64,000 bases of DNA from contig NZ_CP151636.1 of assembly GCF_038397745.1 (NCBI RefSeq), positions 496,001-560,000 of the forward strand, given 5' to 3'. The DNA comes from Microbacterium sp. LWH11-1.2 (lineage in GTDB: Bacteria; Actinomycetota; Actinomycetes; Actinomycetales; Microbacteriaceae). Shown here in pieces: positions 50,711 to 58,755 of the stretch (its first letter is position 1; each line of letters starts with the position of its first letter). A model generated the notes under the pieces. The model was given only the letters and a program-made list of their open reading frames with translations. It made no database searches and was not told where the DNA came from. The position numbers and the translations under genes were made by a program.

Positions 50711-52261
50711 CTACTCGATCGGAGCGGATGCCGTGACGTCGGGCTGTGCGGCGGGCGCACCCTTCGGAGCTCCACGCAGGAACAGCGAGGCGACGAGCGC
50801 GACGAGGATCACGACGGCGGGAAGCAGGATCGCCTGCGACATGCCGGCGGAGAAGCCTTCGGCGACGGCATCCGGCAGCGCTCCGCCCGAACCGATCGAA
50901 CCCGCGGCATCTCCCATGCCGGGGAGGTTCGCCTCGAGCCGCGCCTGCATGAAGGTCGCGATCGCGGCGGAGCCCACGACCGAGCCGATCGTGCGCGTGG
51001 TGTTGTAGATGCCGGCACCGGCGCCCGCCTGGCGCATCGGCAGCATCCGGGTGGCGGTCGTCGCGAGCGGTCCCCACATGCCCGCGCTGCCGATGCCGAG
51101 GAGCGCCGACGGGAACAGGAACATCCAGATCGGCGTGTCCATGTTCACGAGCGACGAGTACCAGAACAGCGCGGCGGCGAAGGCGAGAAGACCGGGGATG
51201 AGGATGAACCGCGGGTCGGTCCGGTCGAGGATCCGTCCGGCGAGCGGGGCGAGCACGCCGGACAGCACGGCCATCGGGATCATCAGCAGGGCGGCCTGAG
51301 TCGGGGCGAGCCCGCGGGCGATCTGCAGGAAGAACATCAGCGGCAGCGACATGCTCGTCACCGCGAATCCCACGGCGGCGATCGCGACGTTGGCGCCGGA
51401 GAAGTTGCGGTCGCGGAACAGGTCGAGCGGCACGAGCGCCTCGCTCTTGGTCTTCCACTGCTGCAGGATGAACAGCGCGAGCACGACGATGCCGGCGATG
51501 ATCAGGCCCCACACCGAGATCGGGCCCCAGATGACGCCCCAGTCGTACTTCTCCCCCTCCTGCAGGCCGAAGACCACGAGGAAGATGGCGAGCGCGCTGA
51601 GCACGACGCCGAGGATGTCGAAGCGGTGCGGGTGCGTCTTCAGACGCGGTACGAGGATCCACGCGGCGACGAAGGCGATCACGCCGACCGGCAGGTTGAC
51701 GAAGAAGATCCACTCCCAGCCGAGGCCGTCGACCAGCACGCCTCCGAGCAGCGGACCGACGAGGGTCGCCACACCGGCGGTCGCACCCCACAGCCCCATC
51801 GCCGCGCCGCGGCGGTTCGGCGGGAAGGTGCGGGTGATGACGGCCATGGTCTGCGGAGTCATGAACGCCGCACCGAGACCCTGGACCGCGCGGGCGACGA
51901 TCAGTCCTTCGAGCGAGGTCGACAGGCCGCACCAGAGCGAGGCGAGCGTGAAGATGGCGAGACCGATGAGATAGATGTTCTTCGGTCCGAAGCGGTCGCC
52001 GAGGCGTCCGGTGATGAGGAGGGGGACGGCGTACGTCAGCAGGTACGCGCTCGTCACCCACACCACGTTGTCGAGGTTGTTCGTGTTCGGGTCGAGCGCG
52101 GCCTTGATGGCCGGGTTCGCCACCGAGACGATCGTCGTGTCGACGAGGATCATGAAGAACCCGATGACGAGCGCCCAGAGGGCGGGCCACGGGCTCTTCG
52201 GCGCGTTCCCCGCGGCGAACGGCCCGGTCTCGGGGCCGGCGGCCTGTCGTGATTCGGTCAT
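50711..52261 (-). CDS. MFS drug transporter, DHA2 (EmrB/QacA-like) family
   Basis: A 516-residue protein with 14 predicted helices. The DHA2 signature in helix 1 is FMILVDTTIVSVANPAI, followed by WVTSAYLLTYAVPLLITGRLGDRFGPKN (motif A) and ARAVQGLGAAFMTPQTMAVITRTFPPNRRGAAMGLWGATAGVATLVGPLLGG (motifs B and C). It likely exports drugs by proton exchange. It overlaps the upstream padR gene by four bases, so PadR controls it. A terminator follows. Confidence 0.93.
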   Translation of the reverse strand: MTESRQAAGPETGPFAAGNAPKSPWPALWALVIGFFMILVDTTIVSVANPAIKAALDPNTNNLDNVVWVTSAYLLTYAVPLLITGRLGDRFGPKNIYLIGLAIFTLASLWCGLSTSLEGLIVARAVQGLGAAFMTPQTMAVITRTFPPNRRGAAMGLWGATAGVATLVGPLLGGVLVDGLGWEWIFFVNLPVGVIAFVAAWILVPRLKTHPHRFDILGVVLSALAIFLVVFGLQEGEKYDWGVIWGPISVWGLIIAGIVVLALFILQQWKTKSEALVPLDLFRDRNFSGANVAIAAVGFAVTSMSLPLMFFLQIARGLAPTQAALLMIPMAVLSGVLAPLAGRILDRTDPRFILIPGLLAFAAALFWYSSLVNMDTPIWMFLFPSALLGIGSAGMWGPLATTATRMLPMRQAGAGAGIYNTTRTIGSVVGSAAIATFMQARLEANLPGMGDAAGSIGSGGALPDAVAEGFSAGMSQAILLPAVVILVALVASLFLRGAPKGAPAAQPDVTASAPIE

Positions 52262-52881
52262 TGCTGTGCAGCCTTTCGCTGAGCGAGGTAGCGGTCGGAG
52301 TGGGGGAACTTCGTCGGACCCCAGGGGATGCTGTCGGCGTCGAGGCGGGCGAGCAGGGAGTCGAGCCAGCGCAGCTCGGCCGCGAGGAGGGCCTCCTGGC
52401 GTTCGATCTCGACGAGGACCTGCTCGGGGACGGAGTTCGCCCTGGCCTTGGACAGGCCGTCACGGTGCATGACGTGATCGTCGACGAGAGCGTCGCGACG
52501 CTCCTCCAGCAGCTCGACGACGTCGGCGCGCTCGAGGTTGTGCGCCTCGGCGAGAGCCACGCGGAACTCGGCAGGACGATCGACCTTGGGCAGCTCCCGC
52601 CGCACCCAGGCGATGACCGCGTCGCGCCCGGCATCCGTCAGCGTGTAGGTCGTGCGCTCGGGACGGTTGCCGTCCCGGTCGATGCCGACCTCGTCGATCA
52701 GTCCGGCCCGCTGCAGCCGCGCCACCGTGTGGTACAGCGTGCCGTTCGTGATGGTGAGCAGCCGGTCGTCGTGACGCACGCGCATGAGCCGCACCATCTC
52801 ATAGGGGTGCATGTCGGCCTCGCGCAGCAGCGCGAGCACCATCACCCCCATGGGCGTGAGCCGATCCACGGCATCCTTCAT
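52258..52881 (-). CDS. PadR family regulator of the DHA2 transporter
   Basis: A 207-residue PadR/Vir-type regulator. The winged helix is PMGVMVLALLREADMHPYEMVRLMRVRHDDRLLTITNGTLYHTVARLQRAGLIDE, with YTLTDAGRDAVIAWV. The C-terminal part is helical (~105-190, LERADVVELLEERRDALVDDH). SD GAGGTGG precedes the ATG. A perfect 16-bp palindrome lies 14 bases upstream, and its target operon is padR-MFS. Confidence 0.92.
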   Translation of the reverse strand: MKDAVDRLTPMGVMVLALLREADMHPYEMVRLMRVRHDDRLLTITNGTLYHTVARLQRAGLIDEVGIDRDGNRPERTTYTLTDAGRDAVIAWVRRELPKVDRPAEFRVALAEAHNLERADVVELLEERRDALVDDHVMHRDGLSKARANSVPEQVLVEIERQEALLAAELRWLDSLLARLDADSIPWGPTKFPHSDRYLAQRKAAQQ

Positions 52882-52894
52882 GTACCACCTCGAT

Positions 52895-52910
52895 TAGTCC
52901 ACGTGGACTA
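52895..52910 (-). promoter_or_regulatory. Palindromic PadR operator TAGTCCACGTGGACTA
   Basis: A perfect 16-bp palindrome, 14 bases before the padR start. TATAGT at its distal edge could be a -10, so binding would block transcription. Confidence 0.75.
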
Positions 52911-52954
52911 TACGCCTTTCGGCGCGGTGGGACAAGACGCGACCGTGCGTCGTC

Positions 52955-53503
52955 TCAGCGCAACGCGGCATCGAGCTGCGCTGGGCTCAACGGTCGATCC
53001 GCGTAGACGAGGCGCATCACGGACGCATCGGGGTTCCCGGCATCAGGGGCCCGGTGGACGACAGCGAGGCCGAGCTTCTCGGCGACGTGCGCCGACGCCG
53101 TGTTGTGCTCGACCAGGTACGCGACCAGAGGACGGTCGGGATCGATCGCGCGCGCCCGTTCCATGCCGGCCCGCGCCAGCTCGGTCGCGAGTCCCCGCCC
53201 GTGATGGTCCGCCGAGATCCGGTAGCCGACGTTCCACACCCGGCCGCCCAGCAGCGTGCATCCGCCGTTGCCGACGACCTCGTCGGTATCGCGCAGACGC
53301 GCGACCCACGAACCGAGCCCCGCCTCGGCCCAGCTCCCCCTCCACCTCTCGATCATCTCGAGGGTCTGCGCCGGGTCGGTGTGCCGGAGACTCGGATAGT
53401 GCGCCCACACGCGTGGATCGGTCTGGATCGGGAACAGCGCGTCGACGTCGCCGAGGACGGGACGGGACAGACGAAGCCGCTCGGTGAAGGTGTCGTCGCT
53501 CAC
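52955..53503 (-). CDS. GNAT family N-acetyltransferase (RimJ/RimL-like)
   Basis: A 182-residue protein. It begins (M)SDDTFTERLRLSRPVLGDVDALFPIQTDPRVWAHYPS, as RimJ/RimL-type enzymes do, and has the acetyl-CoA motif ISADHHGRGLATELARAGMERAR and NTASAHVAEKLGL. The substrate is unknown. The GTG start at 53503 follows TAGCCT by 6 bases. It is divergent from purC with only 59 bases between them. Confidence 0.88.
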   Translation of the reverse strand: MSDDTFTERLRLSRPVLGDVDALFPIQTDPRVWAHYPSLRHTDPAQTLEMIERWRGSWAEAGLGSWVARLRDTDEVVGNGGCTLLGGRVWNVGYRISADHHGRGLATELARAGMERARAIDPDRPLVAYLVEHNTASAHVAEKLGLAVVHRAPDAGNPDASVMRLVYADRPLSPAQLDAALR

Positions 53504-53509
53504 GCCTCC

Positions 53510-53515
53510 AGGCTA
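53510..53515 (-). promoter_or_regulatory. -10 box TAGCCT for leaderless acetyltransferase gene
   Basis: TAGCCT on the minus strand ends 6 bases before the GTG at 53503. Confidence 0.5.
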
Positions 53516-53549
53516 GGCACCCGCGCCGACACCAGGCGCGACGAACCGG

Positions 53550-53555
53550 GATAAT
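53550..53555 (+). promoter_or_regulatory. -10 box GATAAT for leaderless purC
   Basis: GATAAT is 7 bases before the GTG at 53563. It overlaps the ATG at 53554, which argues that the GTG, not that ATG, is the true start. Confidence 0.6.
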
Positions 53556-53562
53556 GGGGCGG

Positions 53563-54441
53563 GTGAGCACCTCATCAGAAGGCACGGCACGGACCATCCC
53601 CGGCTGGCGGCACATCTACTCGGGCAAGGTCCGCGACCTGCATGCATCCGAGGACCCGGAGGACACGCGCATCCTCGTCGTCGCCTCGGATCGCGTGAGC
53701 GCCTTCGACTTCGTGCTGTCCCCCGGCATCCCCGAGAAGGGCGCCCTGCTCACCCGGCTCAGCCGCTGGTGGTTCGCGCAGCTCTCCGACGTGCCCAACC
53801 ATCTCGCCGACGGCGAGATCCCGGCATCCGTCGCCGACCGTGCGATGCTCGCGCAGTCGCTCGAGATGCTGCCGATCGAGTGCGTCGTCCGCGGCTACAT
53901 CACCGGCTCCGGATGGGCGGAGTACCAGGAGAGCGGCACCGTCTGCGGCATCCCGCTGCCCGCCGGCCTGCAGAACGGCGACCGGCTGCCTGCACCCCTG
54001 TTCACCCCCGCCTACAAGGCGCCGATGGGCGAGCACGACGAGAACATCACCTTCGAGAAGGTCGTCGAGCTCGTCGGCGCCGACCGCGCCGCCGAGCTGC
54101 GCGATGCCTCGCTCGCGATCTACGCCCGCGCCGCCGCGATCGCCGAGGAGAAGGGGCTGATCCTCGCCGACACCAAGTTCGAGTTCGGAACAGACCCCGA
54201 TGGCGTCCTGCGCCTGGCCGACGAGGTGCTCACGAGCGATTCCTCGCGGTACTGGGATGCCGAGGCCTGGAAGAACGGCACCACCCCGAGCGAGCGGATG
54301 GCGAGCTTCGACAAGCAGATCGTGCGCGACTGGCTCGCCGCGAACTGGGACAAGCAGGGCGAGCCGCCGCTGCTCCCCGACGACATCGTCGAGCGCACGG
54401 CCGACCGCTACCGCGAGCTGATCGAGCGCCTCGGCGCCTGA
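53563..54441 (+). CDS. purC: SAICAR synthase (PurC)
   Basis: A 292-residue phosphoribosylaminoimidazole-succinocarboxamide synthase, which adds aspartate to CAIR. Blocks are IYSGKVRDL (ATP loop), VVASDRVSAFDFVLSPGIPEKG, PIECVVRGYITGSGWAEYQESGTVCGIPLPAGL and LILADTKFEFG. The C-terminal RYRELIERL is normal. The GTG start is favoured by the GATAAT box 7 bases upstream; an ATG at 53554 is the alternative. uraA follows after 149 bases with its own ribosome site. Confidence 0.96.
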   Translation: MSTSSEGTARTIPGWRHIYSGKVRDLHASEDPEDTRILVVASDRVSAFDFVLSPGIPEKGALLTRLSRWWFAQLSDVPNHLADGEIPASVADRAMLAQSLEMLPIECVVRGYITGSGWAEYQESGTVCGIPLPAGLQNGDRLPAPLFTPAYKAPMGEHDENITFEKVVELVGADRAAELRDASLAIYARAAAIAEEKGLILADTKFEFGTDPDGVLRLADEVLTSDSSRYWDAEAWKNGTTPSERMASFDKQIVRDWLAANWDKQGEPPLLPDDIVERTADRYRELIERLGA

Positions 54442-54590
54442 CCCCGCGGGTGACTCACCCGACGCACATCGGTGTGGAGGAAGCCGTCGCCTTCGGTCGG
54501 GGCACCCAGCCAACACTCAGGAATCGGTAGTGTGGCTCCAGCACGGTCGCGATCCCCCGCGCGACCATCCCCTGAACCTGAGGAGACCGC

Positions 54591-55919
54591 ATGGCCCTGT
54601 GGAAGCTGCATGGAGACGGCCGCACCCTCGAGCCCGGCGCCGTCGTGCGCCCAGACGAGCGCCTGAACTGGCCCGCCACGATCGCGATCGGCCTCCAGCA
54701 CGTGATCGCGATGTTCGGCGCCACGTTCCTCGTGCCGATCATCACGGGCTTCCCGGTCGCCACGACCCTGCTCTTCAGCGGTGTCGGAACGATCCTGTTC
54801 CTCCTCGTCACGCGCAACAAGCTGCCCAGCTACCTCGGCTCGTCGTTCGCCTTCATCGCGCCGGTGACCGCGGCGACGGCATCCGCGAACATGGGCACCG
54901 CGCTCGCCGGCATCGTCGCGGTGGGCGTGCTGCTCGCGATCATCGGCGTCGTCGTGCACACCGTCGGCGTCAAGTGGGTCGATCGCTTCCTGCCGCCGGT
55001 GCTCGCCGGCACGATCGTCGCGCTCATCGGGTTCAACCTCGCCGGCGCCGCGCACAACAACTACGCCGCGGCGCCGATCACCGCGACGTTCACGCTCGCC
55101 ATCACGATCATCTTCGCCGTGGTCTTCCGCGGGTTCCTCGGACGCATCTCGATCTTCCTCGGCGTGATCGCGGGATACATCTTCGCGGCGTTCCGCGGGG
55201 AGTTGAACTTCGAGGCCGTCGAGAAGGCGGACTGGATCGGCCTGCCGACCTTCACCCTGCCGAACTTCACCGAGCCCGGCACGCTGACCGCGCTCGCCAT
55301 GTTCCTCCCCGTCGTGCTCGTGCTCATCGCCGAGAACGTCGGACACGTGCGCGGCGTCGCCACCATGACCGGTGACAGCACCATCAACGAGCAGACCGGG
55401 AAGGCCTTGATCGCCGACGGCGTCTCGACCACCCTGGCCGGCTTCTTCGGCGGCTCCGGCACGACGACCTACGGCGAGAACATCGGCGTCATGGCGTCGA
55501 CACGGGTCTACTCCACCGCCGCCTACTGGGTCGCGGGCGCCGCAGCAATCCTGCTGAGCCTGTCACCGAAGTTCGGCGAGGTCATCAACTCGGTCCCGGC
55601 CGGCGTTCTCGGCGGCGTCACCACCGCTCTCTACGGCCTGATCGGCGTCATCGGCATCAAGATCTGGGTCGACAACCGCGTCGACTTCTCCCGGCCGGTG
55701 AACCAGTACACGGCTGCCGTCGCGCTCATCATGGCCGTCGGCGGGTTCATGATCAAGGACGAGGCATCGGGCTTCGAGCTCGGCGGCATCGTCATCGCGA
55801 CGGTGGCGGCGATCCTCATCTACCACCTCGGCAACCTCATCGCCCGTCTCCGCAAGACCGGCGCCGACGACCCCAAGCCGCTCGAGGCGGTCGGCCCCCT
55901 CGGCGGCGACCCGGCCTGA
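54591..55919 (+). CDS. uraA: Uracil/xanthine permease, NCS2 family (UraA-like)
   Basis: A 442-residue transporter with 14 helices of the NCS2 fold. Signatures are LQHVIAMFGATFLVPIITGFP (helix 1), VGFNLAGAA-type residues, the substrate-binding Glu in LIAENVGHVRGVATMTG, and GGSGTTTYGENIGVMASTRVYS, the NCS2 hallmark. It imports uracil or a related base with protons. GGAGA precedes the ATG. It lies after purC on the same strand, so purine/pyrimidine supply is the common theme. Confidence 0.93.
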   Translation: MALWKLHGDGRTLEPGAVVRPDERLNWPATIAIGLQHVIAMFGATFLVPIITGFPVATTLLFSGVGTILFLLVTRNKLPSYLGSSFAFIAPVTAATASANMGTALAGIVAVGVLLAIIGVVVHTVGVKWVDRFLPPVLAGTIVALIGFNLAGAAHNNYAAAPITATFTLAITIIFAVVFRGFLGRISIFLGVIAGYIFAAFRGELNFEAVEKADWIGLPTFTLPNFTEPGTLTALAMFLPVVLVLIAENVGHVRGVATMTGDSTINEQTGKALIADGVSTTLAGFFGGSGTTTYGENIGVMASTRVYSTAAYWVAGAAAILLSLSPKFGEVINSVPAGVLGGVTTALYGLIGVIGIKIWVDNRVDFSRPVNQYTAAVALIMAVGGFMIKDEASGFELGGIVIATVAAILIYHLGNLIARLRKTGADDPKPLEAVGPLGGDPA

Positions 55920-55959
55920 CGGCCGGGCGGTCCGGGCGTCTCGTCTCGGCGCGTCTCGC

Positions 55960-56631
55960 TCAGGAATCGCCTGGGCAGACAGCTCCGCTCGCTCGCGGGC
56001 GGGGCTGTCCGTCGCGCACGACGACGGGCGCCATGGGCATCGGCGCGGCGGGCTCGGGCAGGCCGTAGCGCCGGTGCATCCATCGCCGCGCGTCCTCCAG
56101 CGGATAGGTCTCGCCGAACACCGCGTACTTCACGAAGATCCCCTCGAGCGTGCTCCGCAGCATGACCTCCTCGAGCGCCGGGTCGTCGGCGCCGCGGGCG
56201 CGGAACAGATCGCGCACGGCATCCTCCGCCGCCGTCGCGGCCGCCTCGTGCCGCGCTTCGGACTCGGCGAAGAGACGGTGCGTCGCAGGCTGCTGCTGCA
56301 TGGCGAGCACGGCCCTCTGCAGCGGAAGCGCGTAGGCCGTCGCCATGAGGGCCCCGTCGATGACCGCGGCGAGCGCCTCGTCCGGCGTCCCTTCGACGCG
56401 GGCGAAACCGAGGACGGTCTCGAACCAGCGGTCGATCACCGCGGCGACCAGATGATCCTTGCCCCCGAAGTGATAGTTCACGAGCCCCTGGGCGACGCCG
56501 GCGCGGGAGGTGATCTCGGCGATGCTGGCCCCCGAGACGCCCCGCTCGCTGAAGACCTCGATCGCCGCCTGGAGCAGCGCCTCGCGCGAGCGTTCCCGCG
56601 CGACTCTGTTCCGTTCGTCGGAGCGCGCCAT
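55960..56631 (-). CDS. TetR family transcriptional regulator
   Basis: A 223-residue TetR regulator. The helix-turn-helix is in REALLQAAIEVFSERGVSGASIAEITSRAGVAQGLVNYHFGGKDHLVAAVIDRWFE (residues ~18-72). The ligand domain resembles the TetR_C_6/BetI group in layout (TPDEALAAVIDGALM). ATG 56631 has AGGAGGTG 8-10 bases upstream; the longer frame is unlikely. It is divergent from the DUF1266 gene, with a dyad between them, so it likely controls that pair. Confidence 0.9.
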   Translation of the reverse strand: MARSDERNRVARERSREALLQAAIEVFSERGVSGASIAEITSRAGVAQGLVNYHFGGKDHLVAAVIDRWFETVLGFARVEGTPDEALAAVIDGALMATAYALPLQRAVLAMQQQPATHRLFAESEARHEAAATAAEDAVRDLFRARGADDPALEEVMLRSTLEGIFVKYAVFGETYPLEDARRWMHRRYGLPEPAAPMPMAPVVVRDGQPRPRASGAVCPGDS

Positions 56632-56700
56632 GCGGCATCCACCTCCTGAGTTCGCGACCGCAGCTTTCGAAATCCTCCCCGTGCCGTATAGATTACTCAC

Positions 56701-56714
56701 TGAATGTTCGTTCA
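56701..56714. promoter_or_regulatory. Candidate TetR operator dyad
   Basis: TGAATGTTCGTTCA has TGAA/TTCA ends, and the wider CAC...GTG frame is also roughly symmetric. It lies between the divergent tetR and DUF1266 genes, where one repressor could control both. Confidence 0.5.
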
Positions 56715-56755
56715 ATCTGTGAACGACGACGGATTCATCCCTGCCAGGAGTAGCA

Positions 56756-57628
56756 ATGCACCCTTTCGCGCGCGTCGACTTCAATGACCTCGGCTCGATC
56801 ATCGGCTGGCTCATCGAGCAGTGGTGGGTGTGGGCGATCGTCGGCGTCATCGTGCTGTTCTTCATCGTCGTCTGGCTGCTGCCCGACGCGAAGGTGAAGC
56901 CCTCGGAGCAGTTCTCCACGGCCGACGCCGAGGCCAACGAGATCGCACTCGGGTTCCTGCAGATCACGAACCTCCCCTCCGGTCCGTGGAACGACCCGAC
57001 CGCCTCGGGGCTCGGTGCGCGGGAGAAGTCCGTGCTCGTCGACCAGTGGGGCGTGCACTCGCGTCAGGACTGGCTCGACAACATCGAGCGCCTCACCAGC
57101 GACCGTCGCCGCCGCGAAATGTGGACGCTCTACCTCGCCGTCCGCACCGCGGTCGCCGAACGTCTCGGCCGCACGCCGAAGGCCAAGGAATGGCTCGCGG
57201 CGATCGTGGAGGAAGGCGGCGACAAGCGCGATGCGCGCAGCTTCGTCACCGCGATCGAGTACATCGAGTCGGAGGTGCGCAAGCGCGTCGGCAAGGACAT
57301 CGTGTCGCCCGGGGTCTTCGTGAAGACGCTCGACGGGTACGCCCTGGGCCAGGCCGTCGCGATGACGACCTGGGGTGTCGCGCTGGGTCACGGCGACGTC
57401 GCGGAGGCGCGGGAGATCATCCGTCGGATCAACGCCGACGCGCGCCCCGGCTTCGCCTCGTGGGCCGACTTCGGCCTGAGCTACATCGCGGGGCGCGTCA
57501 TGCACTGGAGCGACGGCAACGTCGACGAGAAGTCGTTCGAGAAGTTCGGCGACGGCTGGTCGGACTTCAAGGCCGCCGCGACCGAGAAGCGCAACGGCCC
57601 GTGGGCGACGCTGTCGTGGAGCCGCTGA
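56756..57628 (+). CDS. DUF1266 domain protein with N-terminal membrane helix
   Basis: A 290-residue protein. One membrane helix at residues ~25-45 (VWAIVGVIVLFFIVVWLLP) is followed by a cytoplasmic part of DUF1266 type, with VDQWGVHSRQDWLDNIERLTSDRRRREMW and the later WGVALGHGDVAEAREIIRRIN and DGWSDFKAA. DUF1266 proteins are uncharacterised and often occur in gene-rich neighbourhoods of type VI-like or stress genes. GCCAGGAG precedes the ATG. The 3' end overlaps the next gene by 13 bases, so they act together. Confidence 0.85.
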   Translation: MHPFARVDFNDLGSIIGWLIEQWWVWAIVGVIVLFFIVVWLLPDAKVKPSEQFSTADAEANEIALGFLQITNLPSGPWNDPTASGLGAREKSVLVDQWGVHSRQDWLDNIERLTSDRRRREMWTLYLAVRTAVAERLGRTPKAKEWLAAIVEEGGDKRDARSFVTAIEYIESEVRKRVGKDIVSPGVFVKTLDGYALGQAVAMTTWGVALGHGDVAEAREIIRRINADARPGFASWADFGLSYIAGRVMHWSDGNVDEKSFEKFGDGWSDFKAAATEKRNGPWATLSWSR

Positions 57629-58665
57629 CCGTCGACCTGGAACCGCTGCGACGCAGCGCCGGATTCCGCGACATCCTCGCCTACGAGCGCATCTGCCGGA
57701 TGCCGCCGCACCGCCGCTTCGTGGTGATCCTCATCGCCGTGCTGCTGTTCGCCGCGGCGATGCTCGTGGGACTGTGGTTCCTCGGGCGCACCGACATCCT
57801 CGCGGTCGCGCCGATCCTCGGGGTATTCGTCATCGGGTACACCGTGCTCGCCGCGGTCGGATTCGTCTGGTACTCCGTCGGGCTGAGCCGCAGGGTCAAG
57901 ATCGCCGCGTTCGCCTGGCAGAACGGATGGGCCTACGCCGACACGCTCGAGCACACCCGCCGACCGGGAGCGGCTTTCACCCGCGTCCTGCGCGGGCAGG
58001 AGCGCGCGATCGTCGCGTGCGACGACGAGCGGATGCCGTTCGAGCTCGGCGTGCACCACTCGGTATCCCGCGGGCAGGAGCGGGCGACCGTGCAGCGCCC
58101 GTTCGCATTCATCGAGCTGCCGCTGCCGGCATCCGTGCCGCACATCGTGCTCGCCAACAAGCGACGCAGCATCATCCCCACGCTGGGGCTCGGCCGGGGA
58201 GCGGCCCGGATGGATCTCGAGGGCGACTTCGCCTCGACCTTCCGCCTGATCGTGCCCGAGGGCTACCAGCAGGACGCGCTGTACATCTTCACGCCCGATC
58301 TCATGGCCCGGGTGCTGGACCTCGGCGCAGGTGCCGAGATCGAGCTCGTCTCCGACCGGCTCTACGTCTATCTGCCCGCGAGCACCCGATTCGATCGCGC
58401 CGGGACCATGGCCGCCGCGATCACGCTCGCCGAGGAGTTCCACCGCCGCTTCGCCGCGCGCACCGCGCTGTACCGCGACGACGACGCCGGCGAGATCGCC
58501 GCGCGGGCCGGCGTCTCCGTCGGGCTCCGCGGGCAGCGGCTCGGCGGCCGCGGGATCTCCGTCCTCGCCGTCGCGGGGACCGCCGGCGTGCTGCTGCTGT
58601 CAGCCGGAGTGACGGCGTTCTCGCTGTTCGGCGGCGGCCTGCTGCGAACGCTCGGCCTCGGCTGA
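57616..58665 (+). CDS. Membrane protein of unknown function, partner of the DUF1266 gene
   Basis: A 349-residue protein I do not recognise. Two helices lie near the N-terminus (residues ~35-56 and ~62-85), and one near the C-terminus (~315-340). The long middle domain is soluble and mostly beta, with VPHIVLANKRRSIIPTLGLGRGAARMDLEGDFASTFRLIVPEGYQQDALYIFTPDLMARVLDLG; this resembles actinobacterial DUF3137-like membrane proteins. The start is uncertain (GTG 57616 or GTG 57601), both inside the previous gene. A terminator follows. Confidence 0.75.
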   Translation: MEPLTVDLEPLRRSAGFRDILAYERICRMPPHRRFVVILIAVLLFAAAMLVGLWFLGRTDILAVAPILGVFVIGYTVLAAVGFVWYSVGLSRRVKIAAFAWQNGWAYADTLEHTRRPGAAFTRVLRGQERAIVACDDERMPFELGVHHSVSRGQERATVQRPFAFIELPLPASVPHIVLANKRRSIIPTLGLGRGAARMDLEGDFASTFRLIVPEGYQQDALYIFTPDLMARVLDLGAGAEIELVSDRLYVYLPASTRFDRAGTMAAAITLAEEFHRRFAARTALYRDDDAGEIAARAGVSVGLRGQRLGGRGISVLAVAGTAGVLLLSAGVTAFSLFGGGLLRTLGLG

Positions 58666-58676
58666 GCTCCTAGACC

Positions 58677-58723
58677 CACGGCTGTGGGCCTGGCCCGGAG
58701 GGGGCGCCAGGGCCACAGCCGTG
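58677..58723. terminator. Bidirectional terminator between convergent genes
   Basis: CACGGCTGTGG-GCCTGGC pairs with GCCAGG-GCCACAGCCGTG around a short loop. It lies 11 bases after the plus-strand gene and 33 bases past the minus-strand lacI-type gene. Confidence 0.85.
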
Positions 58724-58755
58724 TTCACCTCTCCCGTGCCGCGAACTCGAGCCCG

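Noticed and set aside
54442..54590. Purine or PreQ1-type riboswitch before uraA
   Set aside because: I see no matching conserved core, only a weak -10-like TAGTGT and a normal ribosome site.
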